Shown: positions 1 to 8,202 of the stretch, piece after piece | Numbering within the stretch: the first letter of the stretch is position 1 | How the letters are laid out: each line of letters starts with the position of its first letter | Program-made: the position numbers and the translations under genes | The notes under the pieces: model-generated | The model's input: only the letters and a program-made list of their open reading frames with translations | Database searches by the model: none | What the model was told of the DNA's origin: nothing | Origin: Pseudomonas sp. R5(2019) | GTDB taxonomy: Bacteria; Pseudomonadota; Gammaproteobacteria; Pseudomonadales; Pseudomonadaceae | Reading direction: 5' to 3' | NCBI RefSeq assembly: GCF_009905435.1 | Contig: NZ_JAAAMT010000005.1 | Span: 1 to 64,000, forward strand | DNA length: 64,000 nucleotides

Positions 1-66
1 CGCGATGGGCTGCGCAGCAGACCCCGGGGCCGCTGCGCAGCCCATCGCGGCCAGGTCCGCTCCTAC
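1..66. repeat. REP-like inverted repeat
   Basis: Bases 1-18 and 32-49 are perfect inverted arms (CGCGATGGGCTGCGCAGC and its complement) around a short GC-rich loop. They are followed by GCCAGGTCCGCTCCTACA, a typical Pseudomonas REP tail. The same GGACC..GGCCGCGATGGGC core recurs near 22.75-22.87 kb. It lies just downstream of the minus-strand cysQ gene and could also act as a transcript 3' end. The left side is cut by the window edge. Confidence 0.75.
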
Positions 67-70
67 ATTA

Positions 71-910
71 TTAGCTCTGAGCGCGTGTTACCAGCACCAA
101 CAGATCCTTGCGCCAAGGCGCCGCCGCCGGCAATGCCAAAAAGAACGGATTGAGCAACGACTCACGCGGCGGATAACTGAGCACTTGCCCGTTCACCTCC
201 ACCACTTCACCCCCCGCCCCTTCCAGCACGCCCTGCGCCGCAGCAGTATCCCACTGCGATGTAGGCGCCAGCCGTGGATAGCAATCCGCCGCGCCTTCGG
301 CCAGCAGGCAGAATTTCAGTGAGCTGCCGATATTGGCCAGTTGCAATTCCCCCAGCGCCGCACTCAACCCAGCCAGCAACTTTTCCTGCTCAGGGCTCGA
401 ATGCCGACGGCTTGCAACCACGGTAAAAGCCTCGCCAGCGGCAGGCGCCGTGCGTACCGAAATCGGCTGCACCGTTCCATCCGCTTCACTGCGAAATGCG
501 CCCAAGCCAGCACCTCCGAAGTAGCAGCGACCGTTGGTCGGCATCGACACCACACCGAACACCACCCGGCCCTGCTCGATCAAGGCGATATTCACCGTGA
601 ACTCTTCGCTGCCGGCAATAAACTCCTTGGTGCCGTCCAGCGGGTCGACCAGCCACCAGCGCTGCCATTGGGCACGTACCTCCAGAGGTATGCCGCAGTC
701 CTCTTCCGACAGAATCGGGATATCCGGCGCCAGCGCCGTGAGGCCCTCGACAATCACTTGATGCGCCGCCAGGTCGGCGGCCGTCACCGGCGAGTCATCG
801 GCCTTGGCGGTGACCGCCACGTTCATGCGCCAGAACGGCAGGATCGCTTCACCGGCGCGGCGCGCCAGGTCAACCACACCGGGAATCAGGGGGTGCAGGG
901 CTGCGCTCAT
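71..910 (-). CDS. cysQ: 3'(2'),5'-bisphosphate nucleotidase CysQ
   Basis: A 279-residue inositol-monophosphatase-fold phosphatase. The family removes a phosphate from 3'-phosphoadenosine 5'-phosphate, the by-product of sulfate assimilation, in the cytoplasm. The two metal-binding signatures are visible: SEED near residues 68-71 followed by DPLDGT at 89-94, and WDTAAAQ near residue 220. Length is normal for CysQ (about 250-280). The ATG overlaps the stop of nudE by four bases (ATGA), so the two are translationally coupled. The alternative, a generic inositol monophosphatase, is less likely because of the nudE-cysQ pairing usual in Pseudomonas. Confidence 0.93.
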   Translation of the reverse strand: MSAALHPLIPGVVDLARRAGEAILPFWRMNVAVTAKADDSPVTAADLAAHQVIVEGLTALAPDIPILSEEDCGIPLEVRAQWQRWWLVDPLDGTKEFIAGSEEFTVNIALIEQGRVVFGVVSMPTNGRCYFGGAGLGAFRSEADGTVQPISVRTAPAAGEAFTVVASRRHSSPEQEKLLAGLSAALGELQLANIGSSLKFCLLAEGAADCYPRLAPTSQWDTAAAQGVLEGAGGEVVEVNGQVLSYPPRESLLNPFFLALPAAAPWRKDLLVLVTRAQS

Positions 911-1473
911 GGAATGAACACCCCGCGCTGGGTCAACAGGTCACGGACCAGGTAGAGCGAGGCCAGCGCCCGGCCTTCGGAGAATTGCGGATGTTGGGCC
1001 AGCGCCGACAGCTCGCGCAGGTTGACCTTGTCGACCCGCATCGGTTCAGGCTCATCGCCCGGCAACGACTCTTCATACAGCTCGGACGCCAGCACCACCT
1101 GAATCTTCTGGCTCATGTAGCCCGGCGACAGCGACAGCTCAGTCAGATGTTCCAGCTGACGCGCGCCAAAACCGGCCTCTTCCTTGAGTTCCCGGTTGGC
1201 CGCGGCCAGCACATCCTCGCCCGGCTCGATCAAGCCCTTGGGCAGGGACAATTCGTATTCGTCAGTACCACCGCAGTATTCTTCGACCAACAGCGCGTGG
1301 TCGGCATCGATCATCGCCACAATCATCACCGCGCCATATCCGGTGCCACGCCCGACCAGCCGTTCGTAGGTGCGTTCAGTGCCATTGGAGAAGCGCAACT
1401 GCACGGCTTCGACACGAAATAGGCGGCTACTGGCGACAATCTCGCGGGCAAGCACGGTGGGTTTCTGGCGCAT
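907..1473 (-). CDS. nudE: ADP-compounds hydrolase NudE (Nudix)
   Basis: A 188-residue Nudix hydrolase. A complete Nudix box is present at residues 80-102: Gly80, Glu86, then REL-x-EE-x-GF at 94-102, matching GX5EX7REUXEEXGU. NudE enzymes split ADP-ribose, NADH and Ap3A-type dinucleotides. It is the first gene of a two-gene unit with cysQ, whose start overlaps its stop. The leader faces the divergent nucleotidase gene, with about 90 bases between the two starts that must hold both promoters. Specificity for ADP-compounds is inferred from family and neighbour, not from a visible residue. Confidence 0.92.
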   Translation of the reverse strand: MRQKPTVLAREIVASSRLFRVEAVQLRFSNGTERTYERLVGRGTGYGAVMIVAMIDADHALLVEEYCGGTDEYELSLPKGLIEPGEDVLAAANRELKEEAGFGARQLEHLTELSLSPGYMSQKIQVVLASELYEESLPGDEPEPMRVDKVNLRELSALAQHPQFSEGRALASLYLVRDLLTQRGVFIP

Positions 1474-1564
1474 GAGGCGGCTCCTTGGCGTGAACGGGTT
1501 ACTATACCGTGGCTTGCCCCTGCGAAGGCCAGCGTCACACCACCCCTGTTTGAGAATATTTCAC

Positions 1565-2227
1565 ATGCTCTCCATTGCCTGGCCCGATATCGACACCGTT
1601 CTGCTGGACATGGACGGCACCTTGCTCGATCTGCACTACGACAACCATTTCTGGCTGGAGCACCTGCCCCAGCGCTACGCCGACCTGCATGGCGTCAGCC
1701 GGGCCATGGCCGAGCTTGAGCTGCAACCGCTGTTCGAGAACAACGCCGGCAAATTGTGCTGGTACTGCCTGGACTTCTGGACCCGGGAACTGCAGCTGCC
1801 GGTCCGTGAATTGAAACTGGAAACCGCCCACCTGATCGCCCTGAAACCGGACGCCGATACCTTTCTGGCCGCAATCCGCAACGCTGGCAAGCGGGTGATC
1901 CTGATCACCAACGCGCACCGCGATTCGCTGTCGCTCAAGCTTGAACGAGTGGAACTGGCGCCCTATTTCGAGCGGCTGATCAGCTCCCATGACTACGGCT
2001 TTGCCAAGGAAAGCCCGCAGTTCTGGAATGCGCTCAAGAGCGACATCGATTTCGACCCGGCGCGCAGCCTGTTTATCGACGATACCTTGCCGATTCTGCG
2101 CAGCGCCCGTGACTTTGGCGTGGCCCACCTGCTCGCCGTACGCGAGCCCGACAGCCGCAAGGGGCCGCGCGATACGGCGGAATTCGAGGCCGTGGAAGAC
2201 TACCGGGCGCTGATCGAAACGCTGTGA
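1565..2227 (+). CDS. yrfG: GMP/IMP nucleotidase, HAD family (YrfG-like)
   Basis: A 220-residue HAD-superfamily phosphatase. Motif I is LLDMDGTLLD near the N-terminus (nucleophile and acid-base aspartates), motif II is TNAHRDS, the lysine is in FAKES, and the acidic motif is FIDDT. The reading frame is open further upstream to 1370, but the ATG at 1565 is chosen because the residues before it are shadow sequence of the divergent nudE and homologues begin at this point. YrfG in E. coli dephosphorylates GMP and IMP, and adjacency to nudE and cysQ (yrfE-yrfG in E. coli) supports the name. Confidence 0.88.
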   Translation: MLSIAWPDIDTVLLDMDGTLLDLHYDNHFWLEHLPQRYADLHGVSRAMAELELQPLFENNAGKLCWYCLDFWTRELQLPVRELKLETAHLIALKPDADTFLAAIRNAGKRVILITNAHRDSLSLKLERVELAPYFERLISSHDYGFAKESPQFWNALKSDIDFDPARSLFIDDTLPILRSARDFGVAHLLAVREPDSRKGPRDTAEFEAVEDYRALIETL

Positions 2228-2245
2228 CCAGCACCCGCAACGGCG

Positions 2246-2686
2246 TTAATGCGGAATACGCAACACCTGCCCCGGGTAGATCTTGTCCGGGTGCGAAAGC
2301 ATCGGTTTGTTGGCCTCGAAGATTTTCTGGTACTGGTTGGCGTCACCGCACGCGGCCTTGGCAATAGCGCTCAAGGTGTCGCCTTTTTTCACAGTGACAA
2401 ACCGCGCAGCCTGCGCCACGGGGCCGGTGACGGTGATCTGGTCATCCACGGTGGCAACACCGGCCACGTTGCCCAGCGCCAGGAGGATTTTCTCTTTTTC
2501 TTCCTGGCTGGCGACTTCGCCTGTGACCGTCACCTTATCGCCCTCGACAGTGGCCTGGATGTTCGGATTACCCAGCCCGACCTTCGCCACATGCTCCTTG
2601 AGTTGCTCGCTGGCGTCGGCATTGCCCGGCGTCAGCAGGTCAATCAACTTCTCGCCCGCCTCTTTCACAAAGCTGAAAAGACTCAT
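2246..2686 (-). CDS. lysM: BON and LysM domain protein (LysM/YgaU family)
   Basis: A 146-residue protein with a BON domain (about residues 28-85, with the glycine pattern LGN..GVATVDDQI) and a C-terminal LysM module (about 97-146: KKGDTLSAIAKAACGD...IYPGQVLRIP). The E. coli relative YgaU/Kbp binds potassium, whereas LysM modules in general bind peptidoglycan. There is no clear signal peptide: the N-terminus MSLFSFVKEAGEKLID looks amphipathic, so it may be cytoplasmic like Kbp. It is single-gene, convergent with yrfG and divergent from the LysR gene. Confidence 0.88.
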   Translation of the reverse strand: MSLFSFVKEAGEKLIDLLTPGNADASEQLKEHVAKVGLGNPNIQATVEGDKVTVTGEVASQEEKEKILLALGNVAGVATVDDQITVTGPVAQAARFVTVKKGDTLSAIAKAACGDANQYQKIFEANKPMLSHPDKIYPGQVLRIPH

Positions 2687-2793
2687 GACACACTCCTCCT
2701 TCAGTGATTGGAGCGCTTAGTCTAGACAAGGCTCGGAAATTGACCGGCTCGGCAGGCTAGAATCTCTGTTCGCCCACAGGCCCGAGACAGACG

Positions 2794-3681
2794 ATGGACA
2801 TCAAGCAGCTGAAATTCCTCATCGCCCTCGACGAGACTCGCCACTTCGGCCAGGCGGCGGCGCGTTGCCACGTCACCCAACCGACCCTGTCGATGCGCCT
2901 GCGCAACCTGGAAGAAGAGCTGGAACTACCGCTGGTCAATCGCGGCCAACGCTTTGAAGGTTTTACCGCGCCCGGCGAGCGGGTATTGGCCTGGGCCCGT
3001 TCGGTGCTGGCCGCCTATGACGGGCTCAACGCCGAGGCAGCCGCTTGTCGGGGGCACCTGGTCGGCACCCTGCGCCTGGGCGTGGTGCCGTTGTCGAGTT
3101 TCGACCCGCTGCCGCTGCTGCAACAATTGCACCGCGAACACCCGAACCTGCGCTTCGAGCTGAGCTCATTGAGTTCGGAGCAGATTCTCGAGCAGTTGGC
3201 CAACAACCGCCTGGACCTGGGCGTGTCTTACCTTGAACGGTTGGATAACGAGCGCTTTGAAGCCTTGGCCTTGAGTGAAACCCGCATGGGCCTGCTCTAC
3301 GATCAGCGGTTTTTCAGTTTCGATGAGGCGCCCTTGAGCTGGGAAGCACTGATCGAGCTGCCGCTGGGCCTGCTGACCAGCGGCATGCACTTTCGCCAGT
3401 CCATCGACCATAACTTCCACAGCCGCAGCCTGACCCCACAACCGCTGCTGCAAACCGATGCCGTGCATCAGCTGGTGCAGGCCGTCCATGGCGGCCTGTG
3501 CTGCGCGATCATGCCGCTGGACGGCGGCCTCGAAGCCCTGACCGAGCACCTGCGCCTGCAGCCCATCGAACAGGCACAAACCCTGGCGGCGCTGGGCTTG
3601 ATCATGCGTCGAGGGGCGCCGCGCTCGGCGCTGGCCGAAGCCTGCTTCAGCATGTACCGGCAATCTCCAAGGCCGTCTTGA
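2794..3681 (+). CDS. LysR-family regulator next to formate-dehydrogenase genes
   Basis: A 295-residue LysR-type transcription factor. The N-terminal winged helix-turn-helix is clear (FLIALDETRHFGQAAARCH followed by QPTLSMRLRNLEEEL, residues 8-50), then a substrate-binding domain (about 90-290). It sits 94 bases upstream of fdhD in the same direction, so it probably controls fdhD and the molybdoenzyme. A dyad fitting a LysR box lies in the gap before fdhD (3739-3756). Its OxyR-like N-terminus should not be over-read: the inducer-domain cysteines of OxyR were not seen. Confidence 0.9.
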   Translation: MDIKQLKFLIALDETRHFGQAAARCHVTQPTLSMRLRNLEEELELPLVNRGQRFEGFTAPGERVLAWARSVLAAYDGLNAEAAACRGHLVGTLRLGVVPLSSFDPLPLLQQLHREHPNLRFELSSLSSEQILEQLANNRLDLGVSYLERLDNERFEALALSETRMGLLYDQRFFSFDEAPLSWEALIELPLGLLTSGMHFRQSIDHNFHSRSLTPQPLLQTDAVHQLVQAVHGGLCCAIMPLDGGLEALTEHLRLQPIEQAQTLAALGLIMRRGAPRSALAEACFSMYRQSPRPS

Positions 3682-3729
3682 TCGACGCCATCTATCACGG
3701 CATCGGTATTAGCGATTAGACGACACCCC

Positions 3730-3766
3730 CCGGCAGGCCTAGTCTTAAACCACTAGTCCCTGCCGG
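3730..3766. promoter_or_regulatory. Nested dyad upstream of fdhD, candidate LysR operator
   Basis: Between the LysR gene and fdhD lie nested inverted repeats. The outer arms CCGGCAGG (3730-3737) and CCTGCCGG (3759-3766) enclose CTAGT-N8-ACTAG (3739-3756). The inner dyad contains a T-N11-A pair (3740 and 3752), the classic LysR-box form. There is no T-run after the hairpin on the plus strand, which argues against a terminator. The outer hairpin could also affect the fdhD leader RNA. The operator role is inference. Confidence 0.4.
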
Positions 3767-3775
3767 TATTGCCCG

Positions 3776-4615
3776 ATGAACGCCAAGCACCCGGCCTGCG
3801 CGGTGCCCACGGCGTCCACGCCTGCACCAGCGGCCAGCCAGACCTATCAGTACTGCGAGCTTTCCCATGAGGCCCCGGCCGACGCCGCGCTGGCCGAAGA
3901 AGTCGCCCTGGCCATCGCCTTCAATGGCATCAGCCAGGCGGTCATGCTGGTCAGCCCCACCGACCTTGAAGACTTTATTGTCGGCTTCAGCATCGGCAGC
4001 GGCATCGTCGCCAGCGCCGATGAGATCTACGACATCCGCCTGTCTGGCAATGGCTCGGCGCAACACGCCGAAGTCGAAATCGCCAGCCGCGCCTTCTGGG
4101 ACCTGAAAAATCAGCGCCGCCAGCTGGCCGGCACCAGCGGCTGCGGACTGTGCGGTGTCGAGGCGGTCGAGCAGGCCCTGCCGCAGTTGAACGTATTGCC
4201 AGGCAGCCCCCTGCCGCCCGCCCAATGGCTTGAAGGCCTGCGCCAGCGCATCGGCGCCTTCCAGCCCTTGGGCCGGCATTGCGGCGCGGTGCATGCCGCC
4301 GTCTTCATGGATGCAAACGGCGACCTGCTGCTGGGCCGCGAAGACATCGGCCGTCACAACGCGCTCGACAAGCTGATCGGCGCCCTGGTGCGGCAAAAGA
4401 TTTCCACCACCGGCGGGCTGGCAATCGTCACCAGCCGCTGCAGCCTGGAACTGATCCAGAAAGTATTGCGCGCCGGCATCCAGACCCTGGTCAGCCTGTC
4501 CTCGCCCACCGGCCTGGCGCTGCAATGGGCCCGCCGCCATAACCTCAACCTTATCCACCTGCCGCAGCACAGTGCGCCGCGGGTCTACAGCCCTGCGATG
4601 GAGAATTCAGCGTGA
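3776..4615 (+). CDS. fdhD: Formate dehydrogenase sulfurtransferase FdhD
   Basis: A 279-residue FdhD. The family passes sulfur from the IscS persulfide to the molybdenum/bis-MGD cofactor of formate dehydrogenases. The sulfur-relay motif is visible as TSGCGLCGVE, with Cys123 and Cys126, and the C-terminal lobe carries GREDIGRHNALDK. It directly precedes the molybdoenzyme gene, whose GTG start overlaps its stop (GTGA), implying coupled production of enzyme and maturation factor. Length matches the family. Confidence 0.95.
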   Translation: MNAKHPACAVPTASTPAPAASQTYQYCELSHEAPADAALAEEVALAIAFNGISQAVMLVSPTDLEDFIVGFSIGSGIVASADEIYDIRLSGNGSAQHAEVEIASRAFWDLKNQRRQLAGTSGCGLCGVEAVEQALPQLNVLPGSPLPPAQWLEGLRQRIGAFQPLGRHCGAVHAAVFMDANGDLLLGREDIGRHNALDKLIGALVRQKISTTGGLAIVTSRCSLELIQKVLRAGIQTLVSLSSPTGLALQWARRHNLNLIHLPQHSAPRVYSPAMENSA

Positions 4616-6948
4616 GCATGCACCATAAAGCCGACCAGACGCCCACCCCGCGCTACAAGCCGTACCACGGCGCCGCCGGTGGCTGGGGCGCCTTGCAGAG
4701 CGTGACCCGCGCATGGCTGGGCAGTGATAACGCCCTGAAGAACATCCGCGCCCTGCTCAAGACCAACCAGCACGGCGGCTTCGATTGCCCGGGCTGCGCC
4801 TGGGGCGACTCGCCGGAAAGCGGCATGGTCAAGTTCTGTGAAAACGGTGCCAAGGCGGTCAACTGGGAAGCCACCAAGCGCCGCGTCGATGCGGCCTTCT
4901 TCGCCAAGCACAGCGTGACTTCGCTGCTGGCCCAGAGTGATTACTGGCTTGAATACCAGGGCCGGCTGACCGACCCGATGGTCTACGACCCAGCCAGCGA
5001 CCGCTACCAACCGGTCAGCTGGGACGACGCCTTCAACCTGATCGCCAGGCACCTGCTCAACCTCCAAAGCCCCGACCAGGCCGAGTTCTACACCTCGGGC
5101 CGGGCCAGCAACGAAGCGGCCTACCTGTATCAGCTGTTTGTGCGCGCCTACGGCACCAACAACTTCCCGGATTGCTCGAACATGTGCCACGAAGCCAGCG
5201 GCGTGGCCTTGTCGCAAAGCGTCGGGGTTGGCAAGGGCACCGTGACCTTTGATGACTTCGAGCACAGCGACGCGATTTTCGTCTGGGGCCAGAACCCCGG
5301 CACCAACCACCCGCGCATGCTTGAACCGCTGCGTGAGGCGGTCCAGCGCGGTGCCCAGGTGGTGTGCATCAACCCGCTCAAGGAGCGCGGCCTGGAGCGC
5401 TTCCAGCACCCACAACACCCGATCGAGATGCTCACCAACGGTGATCGCCCGACCAACACCGCTTACTTCCGCCCGGCACTGGGCGGCGACATGGCACTGA
5501 TGCGCGGCATGGCCAAGTTCCTGCTGCAATGGGAGCGCGAGGCGCAAACCAGTGATGCCCCGTCGGTGTTCGACCACGCCTTCCTCAACGAGCACACCCA
5601 GGGCGTGCTCGAGTACCTGGCCGCCATCGACGCCACCTCGTGGGAGCAGATCGTCGAGCAGTCCGGACTGAGCCTGGCTGAGGTCGAACAGGCCGCGCAA
5701 ATGTACCGCAAGGCCGAGCATGTGATCATGTGCTGGGCGATGGGCATTACCCAGCATCGACACTCGGTCGCGACCATCCAGGAAATCTCCAACCTGATGC
5801 TGCTGCGCGGCAACCTCGGCAAGCCGGGGGCCGGCCTGTGCCCGGTGCGCGGCCACAGCAACGTGCAGGGCGACCGCACCATGGGCATCAATGAGCGGCC
5901 ACCGGCAGCCTTGCTGGATGCGCTGGAAAAACGCTTCCAGTTCAAGGTGCCGCGGCACGACGGGCATAACACCGTCGAAGCCATTCGCGCCATGCTCGAT
6001 GGCAAGGCCAAGGTCTTTATCGGCCTGGGTGGCAACTTCGTTCAGGCCACTCCGGACAGCCACCGTACCGCGCAGGCCCTGCGCAACTGCGAGCTGACCG
6101 TGCAGATCAGCACCAAGCTCAACCGCAGCCACCTGATCCATGGCAAGGAGGCCTTGATCCTGCCGTGTCTTGGCCGGACCGATATCGACATGCAGGCCGA
6201 AGGCCCGCAAGCGGTCACGGTGGAAGACTCGTTCAGCATGGTGCATGACTCCCACGGCCAGCTGCAGCCGCTATCGGCGCAGATGCGCTCGGAGCCTGCG
6301 GTGATCGCCGGCATTGCCGCCGCCACCCTGGGCAATCATCCGGTGGACTGGAACTGGCTGATCGCCGATTACCGGCGCATTCGCGATTTGATCGCCGACA
6401 CCATCACCGGCTTCAAGGATTTCAACCAGCGCCTGGAACATCCGGGCGGCTTTTACCTGGGCAGCAGCGCCGGATCACGTCGCTGGGCAACCGCCAGCGG
6501 CCGCGCCAACTTCAAGGCCAACGCACTGCCGGTTGACCTGTTGCATGCGGACATCCGTGGCAGCGGCCAGGTCCCGGACCTGATCATGCAGTCGATGCGC
6601 TCACACGATCAGTACAACACCACCATCTATGGCCTGGACGACCGCTATCGCGGGGTCAAGGGCCAGCGTGACGTATTGTTCGTCAATGAGGCGGACATCA
6701 TTCGCCTGGGCTTCAAACCCGGCCAGAAGGCCGATATCGTCTCGCTCTGGAGCGATGGGCGCGAACGCCGCGTCAAAGGCTTCACGCTGCTGGCATTCGA
6801 CATCCCCGCCGGCCAGGCCGCGGCCTATTACCCGGAAGTGAATCCGCTGGTGCCCCTGGAAAGCGTGGGTATAGGCAGCCATACCCCGACATCCAAGTTC
6901 GTCGCCATCCGCCTGGAAGCTGCCAGCGACAGCGGGCGCATTGTTTAA
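4612..6948 (+). CDS. Molybdopterin oxidoreductase, FdhF/YdeP family
   Basis: A 778-residue molybdopterin-guanine-dinucleotide oxidoreductase of the YdeP-like formate-dehydrogenase-alpha group. An N-terminal cysteine set (FDCPGCAWGD at 57-66, Cys76 in KFCENG) is placed as for a 4Fe-4S site. CHEASG near residue 195 lies where the Mo-ligand Cys/Sec usually is, so cysteine rather than selenocysteine is used and there is no in-frame TGA. The C-terminal molybdopterin-binding domain spans about 640-775. GTG at 4612 is taken as start because GGAG lies eight bases upstream; ATG at 4618 is the alternative. No small or cytochrome subunits follow. True substrate is unproven: E. coli YdeP is linked to acid resistance. 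Confidence 0.88.
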   Translation: MSMHHKADQTPTPRYKPYHGAAGGWGALQSVTRAWLGSDNALKNIRALLKTNQHGGFDCPGCAWGDSPESGMVKFCENGAKAVNWEATKRRVDAAFFAKHSVTSLLAQSDYWLEYQGRLTDPMVYDPASDRYQPVSWDDAFNLIARHLLNLQSPDQAEFYTSGRASNEAAYLYQLFVRAYGTNNFPDCSNMCHEASGVALSQSVGVGKGTVTFDDFEHSDAIFVWGQNPGTNHPRMLEPLREAVQRGAQVVCINPLKERGLERFQHPQHPIEMLTNGDRPTNTAYFRPALGGDMALMRGMAKFLLQWEREAQTSDAPSVFDHAFLNEHTQGVLEYLAAIDATSWEQIVEQSGLSLAEVEQAAQMYRKAEHVIMCWAMGITQHRHSVATIQEISNLMLLRGNLGKPGAGLCPVRGHSNVQGDRTMGINERPPAALLDALEKRFQFKVPRHDGHNTVEAIRAMLDGKAKVFIGLGGNFVQATPDSHRTAQALRNCELTVQISTKLNRSHLIHGKEALILPCLGRTDIDMQAEGPQAVTVEDSFSMVHDSHGQLQPLSAQMRSEPAVIAGIAAATLGNHPVDWNWLIADYRRIRDLIADTITGFKDFNQRLEHPGGFYLGSSAGSRRWATASGRANFKANALPVDLLHADIRGSGQVPDLIMQSMRSHDQYNTTIYGLDDRYRGVKGQRDVLFVNEADIIRLGFKPGQKADIVSLWSDGRERRVKGFTLLAFDIPAGQAAAYYPEVNPLVPLESVGIGSHTPTSKFVAIRLEAASDSGRIV

Positions 6949-7021
6949 ACGCCGTAACATTTGGGTTGGCCACTGTGCGCTCAAAGGCGTAAGGTGGTTC
7001 CCAGCTTGAAAAACGCCCACA

Positions 7022-7051
7022 AAAAAGGCCTTTCCATCACTGAAAAGGCCT
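7022..7051 (-). terminator. Rho-independent terminator oriented to the minus strand
   Basis: Inverted arms AGGCCTTT (7026-7033) and AAAGGCCT (7044-7051) form a hairpin. On the minus strand it is followed by a run of six T, the layout of an intrinsic terminator. On the plus strand no T-run follows, so it does not fit as the end of the molybdoenzyme transcript. No minus-strand gene was found upstream of it (to the right). See the findings for the possible small RNA. Confidence 0.6.
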
Positions 7052-7117
7052 GTCCGAAGAAACCTAAGACCGGCGAAAACGCATAAAGTTTCAGTGAAAA
7101 AACAGTAATTTAGCGTT

Positions 7118-7127
7118 TTGTATACAA
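7118..7127. promoter_or_regulatory. TTGTATACAA palindrome
   Basis: A perfect 10-bp palindrome lies about 85 bases before the glycine-zipper gene and about 70 bases to the right of the orphan minus-strand terminator. TTGT-AT-ACAA has the form of operators bound by some GntR-family regulators, and TATACA inside it could also be a -10 element. Role not determined. Confidence 0.3.
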
Positions 7128-7210
7128 GTCGTGTTATTCGTCGGATTTGCATTGAAAGCCTCCTTCCAGAGCCTCAGGATCGCCCTCGTCATCCCTATGA
7201 GGCTCTCTCG

Positions 7211-7696
7211 ATGAAGAAGTACTCCTCGATTCTGTTGTTGTCCCTTGGCTTGCTCAGCGGCGTTGCGTCGGCGGGCGGCAGTACCGAAGCGGGTATTGGC
7301 GGCGCACTGGGTGGGGTATTGGGTTCGGTGGTCGGTCAATCGATCGGCGGCAGCACAGGTTCTGCGATTGGCGCAGGCTTGGGCGGCGCGGCCGGTAGTG
7401 CGGTAGGTGCCGACAAACGCAGCCGTGGCGAAGCCGCTATCGGCGGTGCACTGGGCGCAGCCGGCGGTAACGTGGTTGGCCGCAGTGTCGGCGGCACCAG
7501 CGGTAGCCTGATTGGTGCCGCAGCGGGCGGTGGTGCAGGTGGTGCCCTGGGTAACTACATGGGCAACAAGAGCGACGACGACGATGATCGCCGCCGCTAT
7601 CGCGATCGCCGCTATGACGACCGTCGCCACTACGACCGCGGCCATCACTATGGCCACCGCAAGCACAAGCACAAACGCTGGCATGACGATGATTGA
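7211..7696 (+). CDS. Secreted glycine-zipper protein with charged, His-rich tail
   Basis: A 161-residue protein. A signal peptide is clear (MKKYSSILLLSLGLLSGVASA, cleavage after Ala21). Residues 22-115 are a glycine-zipper region of GG-ALGG-xxGSxxG repeats as in YMGG/OmpA-like glycine-zipper proteins, which form membrane-associated helices. The last 45 residues are almost only Asp, Arg, Tyr, His and Lys (SDDDDDRRRYRDRRYDDR...HKHKHKRWHDDD). The ATG at 7211 is used because the signal peptide starts there, although the frame is open upstream. Envelope location is inferred; function is unknown. Confidence 0.8.
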   Translation: MKKYSSILLLSLGLLSGVASAGGSTEAGIGGALGGVLGSVVGQSIGGSTGSAIGAGLGGAAGSAVGADKRSRGEAAIGGALGAAGGNVVGRSVGGTSGSLIGAAAGGGAGGALGNYMGNKSDDDDDRRRYRDRRYDDRRHYDRGHHYGHRKHKHKRWHDDD

Positions 7697-7738
7697 TCCG
7701 TGCCCATTGGAAGGGCTGGCCGCACCATTCGCGGCCAG

Positions 7739-8167
7739 CTAGACCAAGGCCTGCAACGCCCCGCGTAATGGATTTGGAATCGCCACCGGCCGATTCGACG
7801 CCCGCTCCACGAACACCTGCACGAAGCGCCCTGCCGCACAGGCATCGGCCTCGCCCGCCTTGAACACCGCCAACTCGTACTGCACTGAACTGTTGCCCAG
7901 CTTGCCCACCCGCAGCCCCACTTCAATGCGCTCGGGAAAGGCAATCGAGGCGAAATAGTCGCAGGCCGAGCTGACCACAAAACCCACCACCTCGCCGCTA
8001 TGGATATCCAGCCCACCCTCCTCGATCAGGTAGGTGTTCACGGCCGTGTCGAAGAAGCTGTAATAGGTGACGTTATTGACGTGGCCATACACGTCATTGT
8101 CGTGCCAGCGCGTGAGTATCGGCTGGAAGTGGCGGTAATCACCGCGCTGCGGCATCTGCTCGCTCAT
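7739..8167 (-). CDS. Hot-dog acyl-CoA thioesterase (YbgC-like)
   Basis: A 142-residue hot-dog fold thioesterase. The active-site helix motif is visible near residue 22 as WHDNDVYGHVNNVTYYSFFD, with the catalytic Asp in the DNDVYGHVNN pattern of 4-hydroxybenzoyl-CoA thioesterase/YbgC enzymes. It hydrolyses acyl-CoA to acid and CoA; the chain specificity cannot be read. It is co-oriented with the downstream-on-the-map 3-hydroxyacyl-CoA dehydrogenase gene, but a 297-base REP-filled gap separates them, so they are probably separate units. Confidence 0.88.
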   Translation of the reverse strand: MSEQMPQRGDYRHFQPILTRWHDNDVYGHVNNVTYYSFFDTAVNTYLIEEGGLDIHSGEVVGFVVSSACDYFASIAFPERIEVGLRVGKLGNSSVQYELAVFKAGEADACAAGRFVQVFVERASNRPVAIPNPLRGALQALV

Positions 8168-8202
8168 AGGTTCCTCATTGGCGGATGATTCCCGGGCGGA
8201 AC

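Noticed and set aside
4585..6255. 556-codon open frame antisense to the molybdoenzyme
   Set aside because: Shadow of a real, well-supported gene; no recognisable motif or ribosome-binding site.
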